Notes: generated by a model not told the origin, from the letters alone. A stretch of 64,000 bases of DNA from Phoronis australis (GCA_002633005.1 NMRA01000051.1:871273-935272); one strand, 5' to 3'; positions 1 to 12,887 are shown, counted from the stretch's first letter. Translations and numbers: made by a program.

Positions 1-164
1 CTTGGAGACTAACGCATGCATAACATGGTACATGTCTTTTATAACGTGCAGTCTAATTAGAACCCCACCAACTCAAAATTCATCTACAGATCGTCAATGC
101 AGTCATGATAGAGGTCTGTGACTGTAGTTAAATATTTAACTGTGAGTAGTTTCGCGCTTCGTAA

Positions 165-412
165 ATATTCTAAGCAGCCTGAGGTGAAATGGAAGACGAA
201 CCTTGCTACACCTGGTACTTCTGATTGGTGGAAATTGCTTATCTTGTGAACTTTTCTAATCATGTGACGCTTCGGCAGTTTCAGTTTAGGCTGCCTCGTC
301 AGTTGCATTTCGGCTATCTTTTAAAAACTGGTGTTAATAATTCCTGCCTGTGTACTGTCTGTAATAGGGAAGCTAAAACTTTGCTTCATTCATACTGGCA
401 GAGTGGAACACT
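165..412 (+). pseudogene. LINE C-terminal fragment (zinc-finger region), copy 1
   Basis: A decayed piece of a non-LTR retrotransposon polyprotein C-terminus. One frame reads a tryptophan-rich stretch, then QFQFRLPRQ, then a cysteine cluster of the form CLCTVC...LLHSYWQ. This is the pattern found after the reverse transcriptase of L1/Tx1-like LINEs (zf-RVT type). The frame is broken: the conserved WWK part lies in a different frame from the QFQFRL part. It aligns with the better preserved copy about 370 bases downstream. LINE membership is confident; the clade is inferred. Confidence 0.6.
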
Positions 413-816
413 ATGGAGAATTGGGTCAAAAATAGAACCAAGTTTTCCTTCTACGCACCCTCTATCCCAATTTTTGTGAAATTGTTACTTGCAGACAAGA
501 AGGGAACAAAACATATATATAACACTTTGGTGCTAAACAAATATGCCCGGCCTAGGTCTGAGATGAAGTGGCAGGCAGAACTTGCAATACCTGACACTAC
601 AGAATGGTGGAAATTTGCCTACTTTCTGAATTTTACACTTGACGTGAAACTTCGTTGGTTTCAATTTAGACTGTCACATAGGATAATTAGCTGTAACTCT
701 TACCTTGTCAAAATTGGGGTAACCAACTCCCCCTTGTGTACGTTTTGTAAGACTGAACCTGAGACTTTGCTTCACTTATACTGGCAATGTGATGTTGTTC
801 AAAATTTTTGGAACAA
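413..816 (+). pseudogene. LINE C-terminal fragment, copy 2, running into assembly gap
   Basis: Second and better preserved copy of the LINE tail. The frame reads a lysine-rich GTKHIYN segment, KWQAELAIPDTTEWWKF, then KLRWFQFRLSHRI, and a zinc-finger-like cluster CTFCKTEPETLLHLYWQC before the N run. Order and spacing match the region C-terminal to reverse transcriptase in L1/Tx1-like LINEs, where the cysteine/histidine motif is thought to bind nucleic acid. The frame is open from 413 to the gap, but neither end nor the reverse transcriptase is visible. It is a 5'-truncated fragment, and its 3' end may lie in the unsequenced bases. Confidence 0.65.
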
Positions 817-1456
817 NNNNNNNNNNNNNNNNNNNNNNNNNNNNNNNNNNNNNNNNNNNNNNNNNNNNNNNNNNNNNNNNNNNNNNNNNNNNNNNNNNNN
901 NNNNNNNNNNNNNNNNNNNNNNNNNNNNNNNNNNNNNNNNNNNNNNNNNNNNNNNNNNNNNNNNNNNNNNNNNNNNNNNNNNNNNNNNNNNNNNNNNNNN
1001 NNNNNNNNNNNNNNNNNNNNNNNNNNNNNNNNNNNNNNNNNNNNNNNNNNNNNNNNNNNNNNNNNNNNNNNNNNNNNNNNNNNNNNNNNNNNNNNNNNNN
1101 NNNNNNNNNNNNNNNNNNNNNNNNNNNNNNNNNNNNNNNNNNNNNNNNNNNNNNNNNNNNNNNNNNNNNNNNNNNNNNNNNNNNNNNNNNNNNNNNNNNN
1201 NNNNNNNNNNNNNNNNNNNNNNNNNNNNNNNNNNNNNNNNNNNNNNNNNNNNNNNNNNNNNNNNNNNNNNNNNNNNNNNNNNNNNNNNNNNNNNNNNNNN
1301 NNNNNNNNNNNNNNNNNNNNNNNNNNNNNNNNNNNNNNNNNNNNNNNNNNNNNNNNNNNNNNNNNNNNNNNNNNNNNNNNNNNNNNNNNNNNNNNNNNNN
1401 NNNNNNNNNNNNNNNNNNNNNNNNNNNNNNNNNNNNNNNNNNNNNNNNNNNNNNNN
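817..1456. other. Assembly gap (640 N)
   Basis: A run of unknown bases between the LINE tail and a TC microsatellite. Open frames crossing it are artefacts of translating Ns. Confidence 0.99.
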
Positions 1457-1514
<58 letters not shown>

Positions 1515-1535
1515 CCCTCTCTCTGTGTCTCTCTC
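1457..1535. repeat. (TC)n microsatellite
   Basis: Almost pure TC dinucleotide run directly against the gap, degenerating after about 1510. It probably caused the assembly break. Confidence 0.97.
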
Positions 1536-2011
1536 AAGAGAATCCCTCACCCTTGTCCTCCCCCATCTGAAGTGGAATAATAATAATGATAATACATCTA
1601 TATGAGTCACAAACACAAAATATGGTGAATCCACCACCTGTTTCATAATGCGCAGAAAATTAAAAGTTAGGATCCTAGCTTTTATTGAAAATTTCCCGCA
1701 CTAAATCTTATTTTGCAACAGCGCACTTAATAGCTTACAAGATCAAAAACCGCTACAATTTGTTTTTCTTGTTATAGGACATCAACGACCATTGATTTCT
1801 GTTTTATTTCTAGAACTTATTTTATTTTTTTTTTCTTTATTATACAAGTCATAGAACATAACTTTATTACTAGTTAGCGAACTTTGATGTGGGCAACTAC
1901 TGTTTTGATAACCGGTGGTAACGTGTTTCGTAAATATATGACGTCATGTCCAACGTGATTTTAACCTTCGCCTAGTTTGTTGTAATGGCTTCTGGGGATT
2001 GTCTCTAGAAG

Positions 2012-2435
2012 AGTCTATTGTCTTTTGTTCTTTGGATAAAATTCGTTTACGGGTGCAAAATCAGTCATGGACTAGAAGTCAGAAATTATGTTCACAAGTC
2101 GAGGCCAAAAGACAAGAATTCGTAGCCTGCTCGGGAGCAGACTAAAAGCCACGTTCAAAAGACAAAAAAATCAACATTTGGTTATAAACTCTACAGGGCT
2201 GTTTCTCACAGAGTCTATTGGTTTTTGGTCTTTTTACTTTCGGCTTGGTTTTGGTCTTTTAACTTTCGGCTAAAAATTAGTGAACGGGTGGCTTAGCAAT
2301 GGAAAAGGACTAAGGCTAAAGTCAGAAATCTGTCTACAAATTCAAGAGCACAGAAATTTGTAGTCCGCGCGGCTAGGCAGAATACAAACGTTTCGAGAAC
2401 CGCAAATGACAAAAAAAATCTGCTTTTAGCTATTC
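2012..2435 (+). repeat. Degenerate tandem duplication, two units of about 200 bp
   Basis: Unit A (about 2012-2185) and unit B (about 2210-2435) share, in order: GAGTCTATTG, a GGTC/TTTT-rich stretch, AACGGGTG, GGACTA, AGTCAGAAAT, ACAAGTC/ACAAATTC, TTYGTAG...GGCAGA, and a purine tract ATGACAAAAAAAAT. Identity is clearly above background but interrupted by indels. No coding frame spans both units. The origin is unknown. Confidence 0.55.
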
Positions 2436-5400
2436 CAAGTCAGATTTATTTCAAATTTTTGGCTACAGCCAAAAGAAAAAAAACAATGGTAAAAAACATG
2501 TACCGGTACAGGCGTGCGCTCCGTAGACTCGTGAACTTCATAAAAGGGACCTGGTAAGTTTTCAGCAGATATTAATCGCCGTGTATTACAAACGAAGAAC
2601 TAGTAATTCATTCGCGATATTCTTGCGTTTACGGAACTCAGTTCACGACTCTTTCAGGGAATTGCGGATGAATATACCACAGACATTCAACATCAATATA
2701 GCGTCAGCTGTGGTTTGTTTTGTCTTTCCAAATTGAAAATAAGCTTTTAGTCAATGGAAGCAACCGGTTTGTGAAGTAATTTTTGGCAATGAAGGTGATA
2801 TGATTTAGTTTTGTTTAGCCATCTCAGTTTTGTATAGTTCTAATACACGCTCGTTCTCCAAGATATTCGCGAAAACGCAATCATCTTTTTTCTATATCGT
2901 TCTTACCGTTTCACCCGTATTTTTGAATTGCAGCGATGCCTCGAAAACGGAAATTGTTAAACATTTCCAAGCTGCCGCAAAGCTTTCGCCGGATGTTAGC
3001 GAACATATACCGTTCCATTTTTCTTGTGAAAATCTCATCTCTTTATTATATCTGTTGTCTCAGAATCCAGCTGCAATGTTCTTACAACTAAATACCCATA
3101 TCAAACGAAGACAACGTGCCGAACTGCCATCGAACTCATAAAAACGATAAACAAAAAATGCTGTTTGTAACATAATTCCCCTTAATGTGCATTCTCGAAG
3201 GTTAAAACAAACGAAAGATGTTACACGGATCCATAATTACGGTTTCAGTCATAGATCTCGGCAGATGGAGAAAGATCGATCATATCTCGAGTAATTGCAG
3301 ATGATTTTAAGATAGTCTGTCGCGCATGCGTGCGGCCACTGCCGAGAGGTGTTGGATACGAATCTGCCGAGAACACTTCATTTGCAATATCCGGGCTGCG
3401 CAAATCAAGTGCTCGTGTGTGAGTCGCTCCAGACGTGTGACGGTCGCATCATCCCGATATCACATATCGGCTGCTCGCTTGTGAATTGGAATAATGAATC
3501 GCTGTGAGGGTAAGTCGCTTAAGAAATTGTTGCTAGTGTACAAAACGTTTTTCGTGGCTGAAAGAGCGAATGCAGCGTTGAAGAAAGTGTGCTTTATTAT
3601 AGCACAAGTTGATTGACTTGAGGAATCGAAAATGTCAAATGATAAGCTTAATATCGTTGTCTTAATAAGTATTACAATTAATTAGAGTGTTTACTTTGAT
3701 GAAATGTGCTATTGTGCCACACTACTTCAAGTGAAATGAACACCTGTATTGATTAATTATCATAGTATTATTTGTTCCGCGGTCGACTGTTCTGTATCTT
3801 ACAATCAATATCGAAACCTGCGAGTTACTTTAGGTGTGAAGTTAAATGTTTCTTATGTTAAGTGATTTTCTATACACGTTTCTTTTTGTGCATTCATATA
3901 TGAAATTATTAGCTAAACGTGTTTCTCACCTTTCGAAATTTTGTGATCTATCAAATACAAAATGCACAAGCCCTAAATCCTCCAAAAAGGATAACATCCG
4001 TTCCTTCACCTCACGTGACATAGTTTCGCTGGAGTGCGAATAACGTTAGTCATTAAATAAGGCAACTTTAAACTTCGTGTTTTCTATGGTTTTTCTGTGG
4101 TCAGAATGGAGATATACGTGTAATTTTTAACCTCTTCATTATCTGTCCACGTTTGTCCCGCCGAACCACGTTCAATATAAGTTTAAGAATGAACCAAGTT
4201 AAGTCAAAAGTATAGCTGGTTTTAGTCTGCTTTCGTTAAACTGATCCGGCAGGTATGCTGGGTATTTCAGTTTCCACTCTTTTAAAAAAGTACGCCTGAG
4301 CGGAGTAAAAATTTTATTCCTTAATGACTCAAAACAGATTCAGTAGCCTGTATGTGCCCGTGATGGCCGGTTTGCCTGGCGGCGCTCGGGTGTGTGGGTC
4401 ATATTGACTGAGTTTGCAAGCGACGGTGTTTGAAACTTTACTAGCTTACATGTATGTTTGTGAAGCGCAGGTTTCCAAATGAGGCGGGATGCAGACTAGA
4501 AACAATTATGCCCTTTGTTTGGTATTAGGGTTAAAGTCACTTTTTGACTGGACCACATAAAACACCATTGTTAATTCACTTATCATTCAAGTCGTCAATG
4601 GTTTGACGCCAATTAACGTCAGTGTACAATGCCAACGCGATGTGTTGTAGCGGGCTGTCTGTTTTCATTGGCAGCCATTTAAGTCTCGTTGGTTCCTACT
4701 GCTGAAACCAGTGTTAGTGATCGTGGGCATTGATTGTATAAAACTAAATATTTCTATGCACAAAAGGTGTAGTTAAAGACAGAACTGTCTACCTGTAATT
4801 CGTGGTCATTTCGCAGAGGACCTAGTTACTATTGTCAACTCGTTCTTCCACTACGAAGTGAAGCTCGGGGTGGGGGGCACTCCGTCATAACTGACAGTGG
4901 ACGTTCAGCTAGATAATTGGAAATTTATCCTTTTCTGTACATGACAGTGTAAACGGGATCATGTGTGAGGGCGGTTTCCGTGAGATGTCGAATACCTTTA
5001 GTTGAGATCTGTTACAGTAACGTCATTTCATGAGTGGACGGCACCACTTTGAAGCAATCACATGTTAGCCGTCAACTCGAAGCAAACTTTTTATAGAAAG
5101 CAGCAAATAAACCCATTTATAGGGTACAGTATGGGCGCATTTATTTGACACTCGCCGTTAATCTCCACTAACTTGAGGCACGACGCAATGCAAATGAAGT
5201 TGATATCAGAATGACTGATCAGCAGCGGTTACAATAGTCCAAGAGTTGAGGGCAAGCGCGAGCAACTTGTTGAAGATATCGACATATTTGTCTGTATCGC
5301 CATTTGGAGGTGTTGTTTCGATCCTCTGTATATGTGGCCGGGGAAAGTAATCTTGACCTCAGTCACCCTAGTTTGCATTCATAGTCAGGTCCTTGGTTGG

Positions 5401-5690
5401 TTATAATTAGCATACATTATATAATTATAAGTACATCTTGTGAATCTATTGATAGAATCTGACGTTTTTTATTCCTGTGGAAGTCAAGATGCTGTTCGGT
5501 TTATTTTTGATACTTGGAAGGTCATTCAAAGTCAATATGACTTGAGAACATCCCAAATACTGCTATTTCCACCCAAAAATGCACATAATCAAATTGTGGC
5601 ATGTATGTACAGTGCTTATAAAAAGTTGGCATTCTTAACCAAGTTTTGAGGTGCGTTTTCGAAGCTGGTAAAGTGCAAGCAATTTCAACA
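2436..5690. other. No recognisable gene; possible short first exon near 3495
   Basis: I see no conserved gene. Around 3250-3510 the sequence is richer in CG. An ATG at 3494-3496 is followed after a few codons by a consensus splice donor GGTAAGT (3509-3515), so a short first coding exon is possible but unproven. The inverted words CTCGGCAGAT and ATCTGCCGAG lie about 110 bases apart upstream of it. The rest (3520-5690) shows nothing I can support. Confidence 0.3.
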
Positions 5691-5718
5691 AAAAGTAACC
5701 CTGATTTTTGCGGAAGAC

Positions 5719-6240
5719 AGCAGTGACTGGGAAATAATTTTATGATCATGACCTTGGATGACCTTGCAGCTATCGAAAATGAATGGGCCACCATGAACCA
5801 CGGTTCACATAAGATTCTAGACTAAAATCTCCAGATTCCACTAATAGTTTTAGGAATATGATGAATATTTAAAATTTTATTTCTGAATCAGTATTGACAC
5901 GTAATTATGTTTGCAATTCAAGTTTACTGAGGTCGAAATTTCCTCACATAAGGATAAAAATGCATTGAAATGGTCATTTTCATAAAACTGTCTATTTCTT
6001 ATTATGCTTGCTCACATTTGCTTTATTTTAACTAATAGCAGTGATTGAGAAATCATCACGTGACCTTGACCTTGAATATCCTTGAAGGTAACAAAATTAA
6101 ATCAGGCACCACTATTAACGTAAAAATGGAACCGAAGAGTCTCAGATTCTGTAAAGATGTTCCAGGGATATGAATATTCATAATAAATACCAATGGGGGC
6201 CTAATTATGCATGAGAATCAGGGTTATTGAGGTCAAAATT
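5719..6240. repeat. Tandem pair of a degenerate repeat with TGACCT half-sites
   Basis: Two units about 300-320 bp apart share GCAGTGAYTGRGAAAT at the start, TGACCTTG words, a middle section with AGATTC and GGAATATGA(A)TATT, and GAGGTCRAAATT at the end (5929-5940 and 6229-6240). Each unit carries two TGACCT half-sites: ATGACCTTGGATGACCTTG in unit 1 and GTGACCTTGACCTTGAA in unit 2. Read on the other strand these include AAGGTCA, the half-site used by many nuclear receptors. Whether they function is unknown. Confidence 0.6.
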
Positions 6241-8508
6241 GCTTGCCCAGTAAAACACCTCAAATGTTGATATACGCAATTTCAAAAAGTTGCACACGTT
6301 GACCCCTTATCTCCTGAGCTACAATAGATCGCGCGTAATATCAACATTCCAGAAAATTACGAAGTGCGTCGTTGTGTGTTCTTTTCACGTGACCGTACGA
6401 TCATCGGTGGACTACTTTTTCCATTTCATAGGTTCCTCACTTTTACGGACAAACAGGAAGTACGCGTGCGCATGACAAATTATGGATTGATGGGAACGGT
6501 TTGCACTGAGCAACGAAGTGCTCGCTTGCGTTTGGATTTCCATTAGCTAGCTAGCTAATTAGTTTGCACACCGTAAAATTTAACAAGCTGAAGATTACCC
6601 TCATTTAAGCGCCATAATACCTTTTTTGAGTCGTCGGCATACAGTACGTAAAGTAGTTACCTTACGACAGAAACTCTCTGGCACAAATATAGAGGGCAGG
6701 CGACTGTTCGATATATTTGTGAACATCCCAATGGATTTCTTTGTTGCTCGAGAGCACAAACGTCAACTTGCACAAGTCAATAGCATTTCGATTGACCTGC
6801 TAATCTATAAGAAAATTCGTTTTGGTGAGATTTTTACTCTTTTTTGGACACTATGTAGCATTATTTGGATTCCGCATTACTTAGCATTTTTAGGTTTGAA
6901 GATTCGCACTTAGGTTTGGTACATTTGTTAAATCGTTGTGACTTCGTACGAAGAACGATAAGTAAAAGTTACGCATAACTTGTGTTTGTTTTTTGAACTA
7001 ACAGAAGTTTTCATTGATTAACTATTCTTGCTTGTAAAACGCCATGTTTGCGTTGCCGAGATAAATACAAAATATTCCACGTCAATATTTGAAGCATCCC
7101 AGGTCTCTTATTTTATATTAATGCTGCCAGCTTTCAAGGTACAGCTAATTGATTGTTCGATCTGAGAGACCAGTTGAATTACTGAGCTCCCAGGGATAAG
7201 TCTAAGTTTCGTAATGATGTGGATTATTTGTCTTTTAGGGAGTTGTTGTAGACCAATTATGTCGTTGCGCAGACTAGTCCAAGTTATTCGTTCAATATCA
7301 CATGAAGTTTAAACTTATCACATAAACATCTCTCCAAGTAATGCGTGATTTCAACTACAGTCTAAGATTAAAATAAACTACCTGCATCCAAAACAAATGC
7401 GACAAAAGCACAGTTCGAAAATTGCCATAGGTCTGATAACAAGGAAGTGAATCTTAAACTGTATTTATTAATTCGGACAGTGAGACGACCAAAACGTTGG
7501 GCATAATAACAACCGTTTCACAGGTAGAGAGATAATTATATCACAAGTGCTAGTGACCATTCCAGGCAGTTCTTTGTTTGTACATGGTCATCTAGGCATT
7601 CTCTATCTACCGGGAGCTCGTCCATTTGCTCGAGTCATTGTGGCACTCAGTCCATTTCATAACCCATAGTCTTCAGCAAAACGAGTTTTTAATGTGTTTG
7701 CCTTGCCTGGATAATCTAGAACTAGAAAAGGACATTACACTAATACTGAATGAACTCGAGGATTCTATCAGCTCATGCAAACCGAGGGTTGAGCCTTCGC
7801 CCTCGGGTGAACATTGCTCTAAGTTACGAAGTCCACGTGACCTGGTCAGTATATATTTGCCGCGTCATTATACGACCACTGAGAACCTTTTCCACTGATT
7901 CCCCTATGTCTTATGGCTAGGTTGGCAAATTTTTTTTCTGATTTGATGAAGTTTAATTGTCTGCTCTCTTTGTTTACATGGTCAGATGTGTGTGATGTCT
8001 GCAATGTGTAATTGGTCAGATCACGAATAGCGACATCTGACGTCTGGATGGCATTAATCAAAAGTGATATTCCGCGGCTCGCCGGTCAACTACCTTTTAA
8101 GGGAAGTTGTCATACTGCAATTAGCATATCACAACATAATTATCAATGGTCGTCACTTTGTTCTATTAATAATGCATGTTGACCGCATTCACTAGATGGC
8201 GAAACTGGCCACTAAACGTTACCTCGTGCCCACTGTCTTTTCTTTCTATGAGAGTAGATCCTATGGTAAATGTCTTTCTAAATTAAGTATACTGCATCAT
8301 GTTATCTGTAAACCAAGCAGTCATTGTCCTTCCTACGGATAGCGAAAATCGATGCGTGTGCATCCAACATCAAATAGATTTGTGAAATACAAGTCTTCCA
8401 ATGAATCGAGAATTCAGAACGTGTCACGCAAGCAATAATCTGTTCAGTAAGCTTGGAGATGATTTTGGACAGATGCTACCTGTTTCCTCGTATTTTCTGT
8501 CTGCTTGA
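6241..8508. other. No recognisable feature
   Basis: About 2.3 kb without a supported gene or repeat. Open frames are short and show no family signature. A GCTAGCTAGCTA run occurs near 6546. Confidence 0.4.
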
Positions 8509-8766
8509 CATGCGCCCACTCAGGGCGGGGCGCTCGGGGGCTCGAATGTGGCTCCCCCCATTTAGCGATGTGGGCAAAAAGATCCGCCCCTGAGAAACAA
8601 ACAGTCCGAGAAAATGATACAAAAGTCCACTAAACATGCACAAACGCGCAATTCACAGTGGTGTCCCCGTTTTTTTTTTTTTAGTCCGCCCGGATTTTTG
8701 TTACCAAAAGGTCCACAACGTCAGGAATTCGAGCCCCCCCCCATATTGAAGACTGGGTGGGCGCAT
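8509..8766 (-). mobile_element. MITE, family A, copy 1
   Basis: About 255 bp. Its reverse complement aligns with 32253-32506 along nearly its whole length. Shared blocks include CACCCAG near the start, a GGGGGGCTCGAA block, TGTGGAC, ACGGGGAC, GTGGACTTTTGT, TTTCTCGGACT, TTTGTTTCTC and TTTTTGCCCAC. The ends carry ATGCGCCCAC and its inverted counterpart GTGGGCGCAT, so the unit has about 10-bp terminal inverted repeats. It has no coding capacity. Superfamily unassigned; no clean target duplication seen. Confidence 0.65.
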
Positions 8767-8990
8767 GCTTGGAATACTGCTAAAACGGAGTAATCTCTAC
8801 GGATCGTATATCCACGACTAGTGGTGGCGCTACAATAGATGACCGGTATCCCATGTGTATGACGTCTCATGCTATTGGTAAAAAAGACAATTGCTAACTT
8901 GCAAGAACCCTCTAACACAGCTCCACCTATACTGAAAAGTTGCCCTTTGGAAATTTGATGAACGAATTCCGTGTGTGGGCATCAATGCGC

Positions 8991-9548
8991 CTCGCTGGTT
9001 CCCTGCGTGCTTAGCCCAGCCAGCACGCAGGTATCACGCAGTGGCACGCGCTTTAGCATTGGTCGATGTAATCTTGGCAGTCATTGGTTAGCTTTACAAC
9101 ACCGTGAAAAAAATGGCAGACTGTGAATGATTTTAGCCTTGTCATGCAACTGGCGTCGCAGCAACTATTTCGTTTGTGCAGTGATGTTTAATAGCCGCGT
9201 GCTTGAAGCACATACATGCACAAAAAACACATATTACGGTGTGTTATTCATACTGTATAAGGACACTATCGTAAACAAAAGTCATCGACAGTAGAAAGAT
9301 GCATTCCGAAAAGGCTCAATCACAATTTCTAGGCTTCGCATTTCCTGAACATAATTTTAAGCACCGGTTTGTCTGTACAACAGACCACATTTACACTTCA
9401 GTCCATCAGCCATGCCAGTTTGTTTGCGCAAAGCGCTGCCTGTTGACGAGAAACGCCGGTGTAAAAAAATTTACAGAGGAAATTTAAGTGATACCTGCGT
9501 GCTGGCGCGGCTACCGCCCCACCTAGCGGCACGCAGGGAACCAGCGAG
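8991..9548. mobile_element. Mutator-like MITE with perfect 9-bp target duplication
   Basis: A 558-bp element. Its terminal inverted repeat begins CTCGCTGGTTCCCTGCGTGC at the left and reads as the exact inverted counterpart at the right. A second matched block, CCAGCACGCAGGTATCAC, lies further in. Immediately outside both ends is the same 9-mer TCAATGCGC (8982-8990 and 9549-9557). A 9-bp duplication is typical of Mutator-like transposons. The interior shows no transposase frame, so this is a non-autonomous copy. Confidence 0.8.
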
Positions 9549-9557
9549 TCAATGCGC

Positions 9558-10356
9558 ATGCCTTGGTCGGAAGTGTACCGATCACATCGCCACCTCTTGC
9601 ACACGCCTTTAGTGTACTGCACTTGTTTAGGCTAAAGCCACTGGATTGGGGTTTCCTTGATTTTGCTTATTTCGAATACTGCCCGTTTTAATTTAATGCA
9701 ACTAACCAAGTCAAAAGTGGTCCCCATACTCGGTTATTGTAAACTGAAAGGGGTTTCCCAGATTTCAACCAAAAAAGTCCTAGCTCAGTCCACTACTTAA
9801 TGTTTTACGATTCTAACACACTAGCACGTTTAAGTTTGCGTCCCCATGGCGAAATTAAAGCGTTTTAATTTAAACCTTCCAGCTAAACCGTTGCAAGCTG
9901 CTCGTGAGAATACATCTTAAGCTGCATTACTCTAATCAACATCTGATCAATTAATATTGCTCTTTATTAGAACATTTTTTCATGAGTTGCATTTATTTTT
10001 TCAAACTCGGCAGTCCTGTTCACGTGAACTGCTTGTCTGTCCAAGGTTTCACAACAGGCATGGGGTAGATTGCCAAAGAATCCAGTTCGTTACAAATAAT
10101 GCTAATCGTGACGACTATCTTGGTACTGCAGTGTTTCTGCTGACGAAGAGCACACTCAAGTACCGCGTGCACACCGCCCTTAGAAAAGTCAAGACTAGCC
10201 AGCTCTATATCTAAGCTATCGACCCCTTAGGGAATTTATCCATTTCAGGTCTCATTTTATGAAGCAGATTATATCATGGCCCGTGAGTGTAATCGTAGTT
10301 ATTAATCTACTTAATTTTAGGATTACCTTTTTGGAATTGACCGAGATAGAAATAAA
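9558..10356. other. No recognisable feature
   Basis: Nothing supported. Open frames are short and lack family signatures. Confidence 0.4.
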
Positions 10357-10620
10357 TCTCATCTTGTCATTATAGAGTGTGTCTCATCTTGTCATTATAG
10401 AGTGTGTCTCATCTTGTCATTATAGAGTGTGTCTCATCTTGTCATTATAGAGTGTGTCTCATCTTGTCATTACAGATTGTGTCTCATCTTGTCATTATAG
10501 AGTGTGTCTCATCTTGTCATTATAGAGTGTGTCTCATCTTGTCATTATAGAGTGTGTCTCATCTTGTCATTATAGAGTGTGTCTCATCTTGTCATTATAG
10601 AGTGTGTCTCACCTTGTCCA
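10357..10620. repeat. 25-bp minisatellite, about 10.5 copies
   Basis: The unit TCTCATCTTGTCATTATAGA plus GTGTG is repeated head to tail with an exact 25-base period. Most copies are identical; one carries TACAGATTGTG in place of TATAGAGTGTG. Near-identity suggests recent expansion or homogenisation. Confidence 0.97.
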
Positions 10621-12886
10621 TTAGTAAAATTAAAGATAATTTCAAGGCTTGAGTAAAACTGACACTAATACTAAGTCTTGCTTGTTTGTTACGGCGGGTT
10701 ATTTTCAGCCGCAGGAACACTCACCGAATCCCACGACGGTGCCTTGGAGGAGAAATAACAAAGTGAAGAAAAATTTTTGACTCCAGAAAACGGTTTATAG
10801 CGGCTGTTAGGTCAAATACCATAGCGTGACAAAATTACGTGAGGCCTGCGAATCGCGTGATTACTTGTGACATCGTTAGCGAAAATGAAACACATAAAAT
10901 ACCCAGAGTTGAACAGCATGACACGAATTGATTTCATACAGCACTTTTATATTTTTATTTTCTTACACGAATGTGTTTGTCTTTTGCTTTTGCTTCTGTT
11001 TCGCAAAAAAAAATCTGCGATGGCAGTTACCCTCGACTCCCGGCTGTTGGACTACGCGATCGTCAGGTTGCGCCTTTTCTCTCACTAAGCTCTCTGCTCG
11101 GATTTGGGTGTTCAAGAAAATGAGTTTAGTTTAAAGGAGGAATAGAACAATTATTTCGCAGCTAAGCCGAGATCGTTTGATTTTTTATGAGACTCGGCTA
11201 GGGATGCAATCGGTTAATTGGCAAAATTGATATTAGAAACATTATAACCTTTTCAAGAACAATTTTAGGCTAACGCGTAAAATCATTCACGGGAGAGGAA
11301 TGCAATCTCTCATGGCTACACGGGCAAGTTTGGCATTAACGGACATGTTCAACTCAATCTCGCTCCATTTCGTTGCTAAATGCTTATGAATATTGTAGAG
11401 GGTTTACTTCTCCGACACGTGCGATGTGCTTGGCCTCTTCGCCTCTTTTTCTCACCATTGGCTTTTTGACACCGATCAACACTACACACATTGCCCGCGT
11501 CGGCCATTTTCACGGTGTCCAGCAACGAAACAGCTGGGTGGCACCTCGCTTTTAGCTAACTTTGACTGAAATACCTTGTTAGGATTGGTGGTTTATAAAA
11601 AATCACAAAAACGCGAAAACGTTTTGTCGTTTTTAGCTCTTGTCTTAGCTAATAACTTCAAGAAGTCAATCCTATCCAAGGATAACCCACAAAATGCGTT
11701 TTCTTGGGTATTTAAACCGACTGTGTCTTTTTAAACGAATGACGTATGTGAGCTTTTAATGCTGTTAATGTCGTGTTAATTGTTATTTGTTTGATTACAT
11801 GCATTTGAACTATCCTGGCTTTTGGGGATGAAACCTGAATAGACGAACCCTACCAACGAAACGACATATCCTCAAACTCTGCGCCTCAAACGTTTACACT
11901 AGGGTGATTGATAGGTTCTTGTGATTCTAATCTGGTTTCCGGGCCAGGCATATACATGTATATTTCAATGATATAGTTTACTGTACGATTAAAACAAGGT
12001 ACGTGCGTGCGTGTTTCACGAAGGTTGTTACCATTTACGTAGGAAGGTTTCGCGTCAAAGTGTACACTTTGAAGCGTGTAGTTCTGCCGTTACTTCTAGT
12101 AGCCATAATGGGAATTAATCACCCGGTGACCATTTACAGTCTTCGAATTCGGTGTAGAGCTGCAAACTGAGAGTTGATTTGAGCTGCAACAAATAACGTG
12201 CTTGTGTGATGTCAATTCAGATTTGACCGTGGAAGAATGAAGAACGTCGTACCTTTGCTAGCAACTTGTTTAGTGCTTAAGCTGACCCAACGTTGAAAGT
12301 AACTGTCACGTTCAATTAGCATAGTAATTCGCTAGTAAAATTAAAATTTACAAACTGTTAAGTACGCGTTTTTTGAGATGGCTTTCTTTTGAAATTAAAT
12401 CAGAGGTCATAACGTAGAAAATTGCAGACAAATGAAATTGAGATCTTGTATTACTTTTGTAACAGATAAAATGTCATGTGAACACTCGCACCGTCTGTTG
12501 TGTTTTTGTGTTTTATAGAGTGTGCCCGCATTATTTTTGTTAAGTTAGCCATAGCCCAGTGCGTTGTATGACGTCATGCAAAACATCAATAGTGCAAAAC
12601 AGACGAACGGTAACTAACATACATTCTAAATTATATCAAACGCAAATGGCAAGCATTGGTCTTGACCGATCAGGTCCTCGTTTCATGAAAGTTATACCCT
12701 TGACAACGGTGCTATCACGCCACCAAGTGTCAATTAATGAACGATGCTTTTGAATGCTACAAACGAATTTGAGACTAAACACAAGTTTCATGAAATGGGT
12801 CCCACATTTATCAGGATTCTTGTAAAAATCCATGAGTCAGCTGATGTGTTTTATAAGGAGCGAATTGCTACTGCTACTGATACTAC

Positions 12887-12887
<1 letters not shown>
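10621..12887. other. No recognisable feature
   Basis: About 2.3 kb with only short open frames and no repeat I can pair within the window. Confidence 0.4.

Noticed and set aside
413-1646. Long open frames of 250-385 codons crossing 817-1456 on both strands
   Set aside because: They exist only because Ns were translated as unknown residues; the real part is the LINE fragment upstream and a TC run downstream.
2830-3141. 103-codon plus frame
   Set aside because: It begins at TTG, not ATG, has no motif I recognise and is within the length expected by chance.
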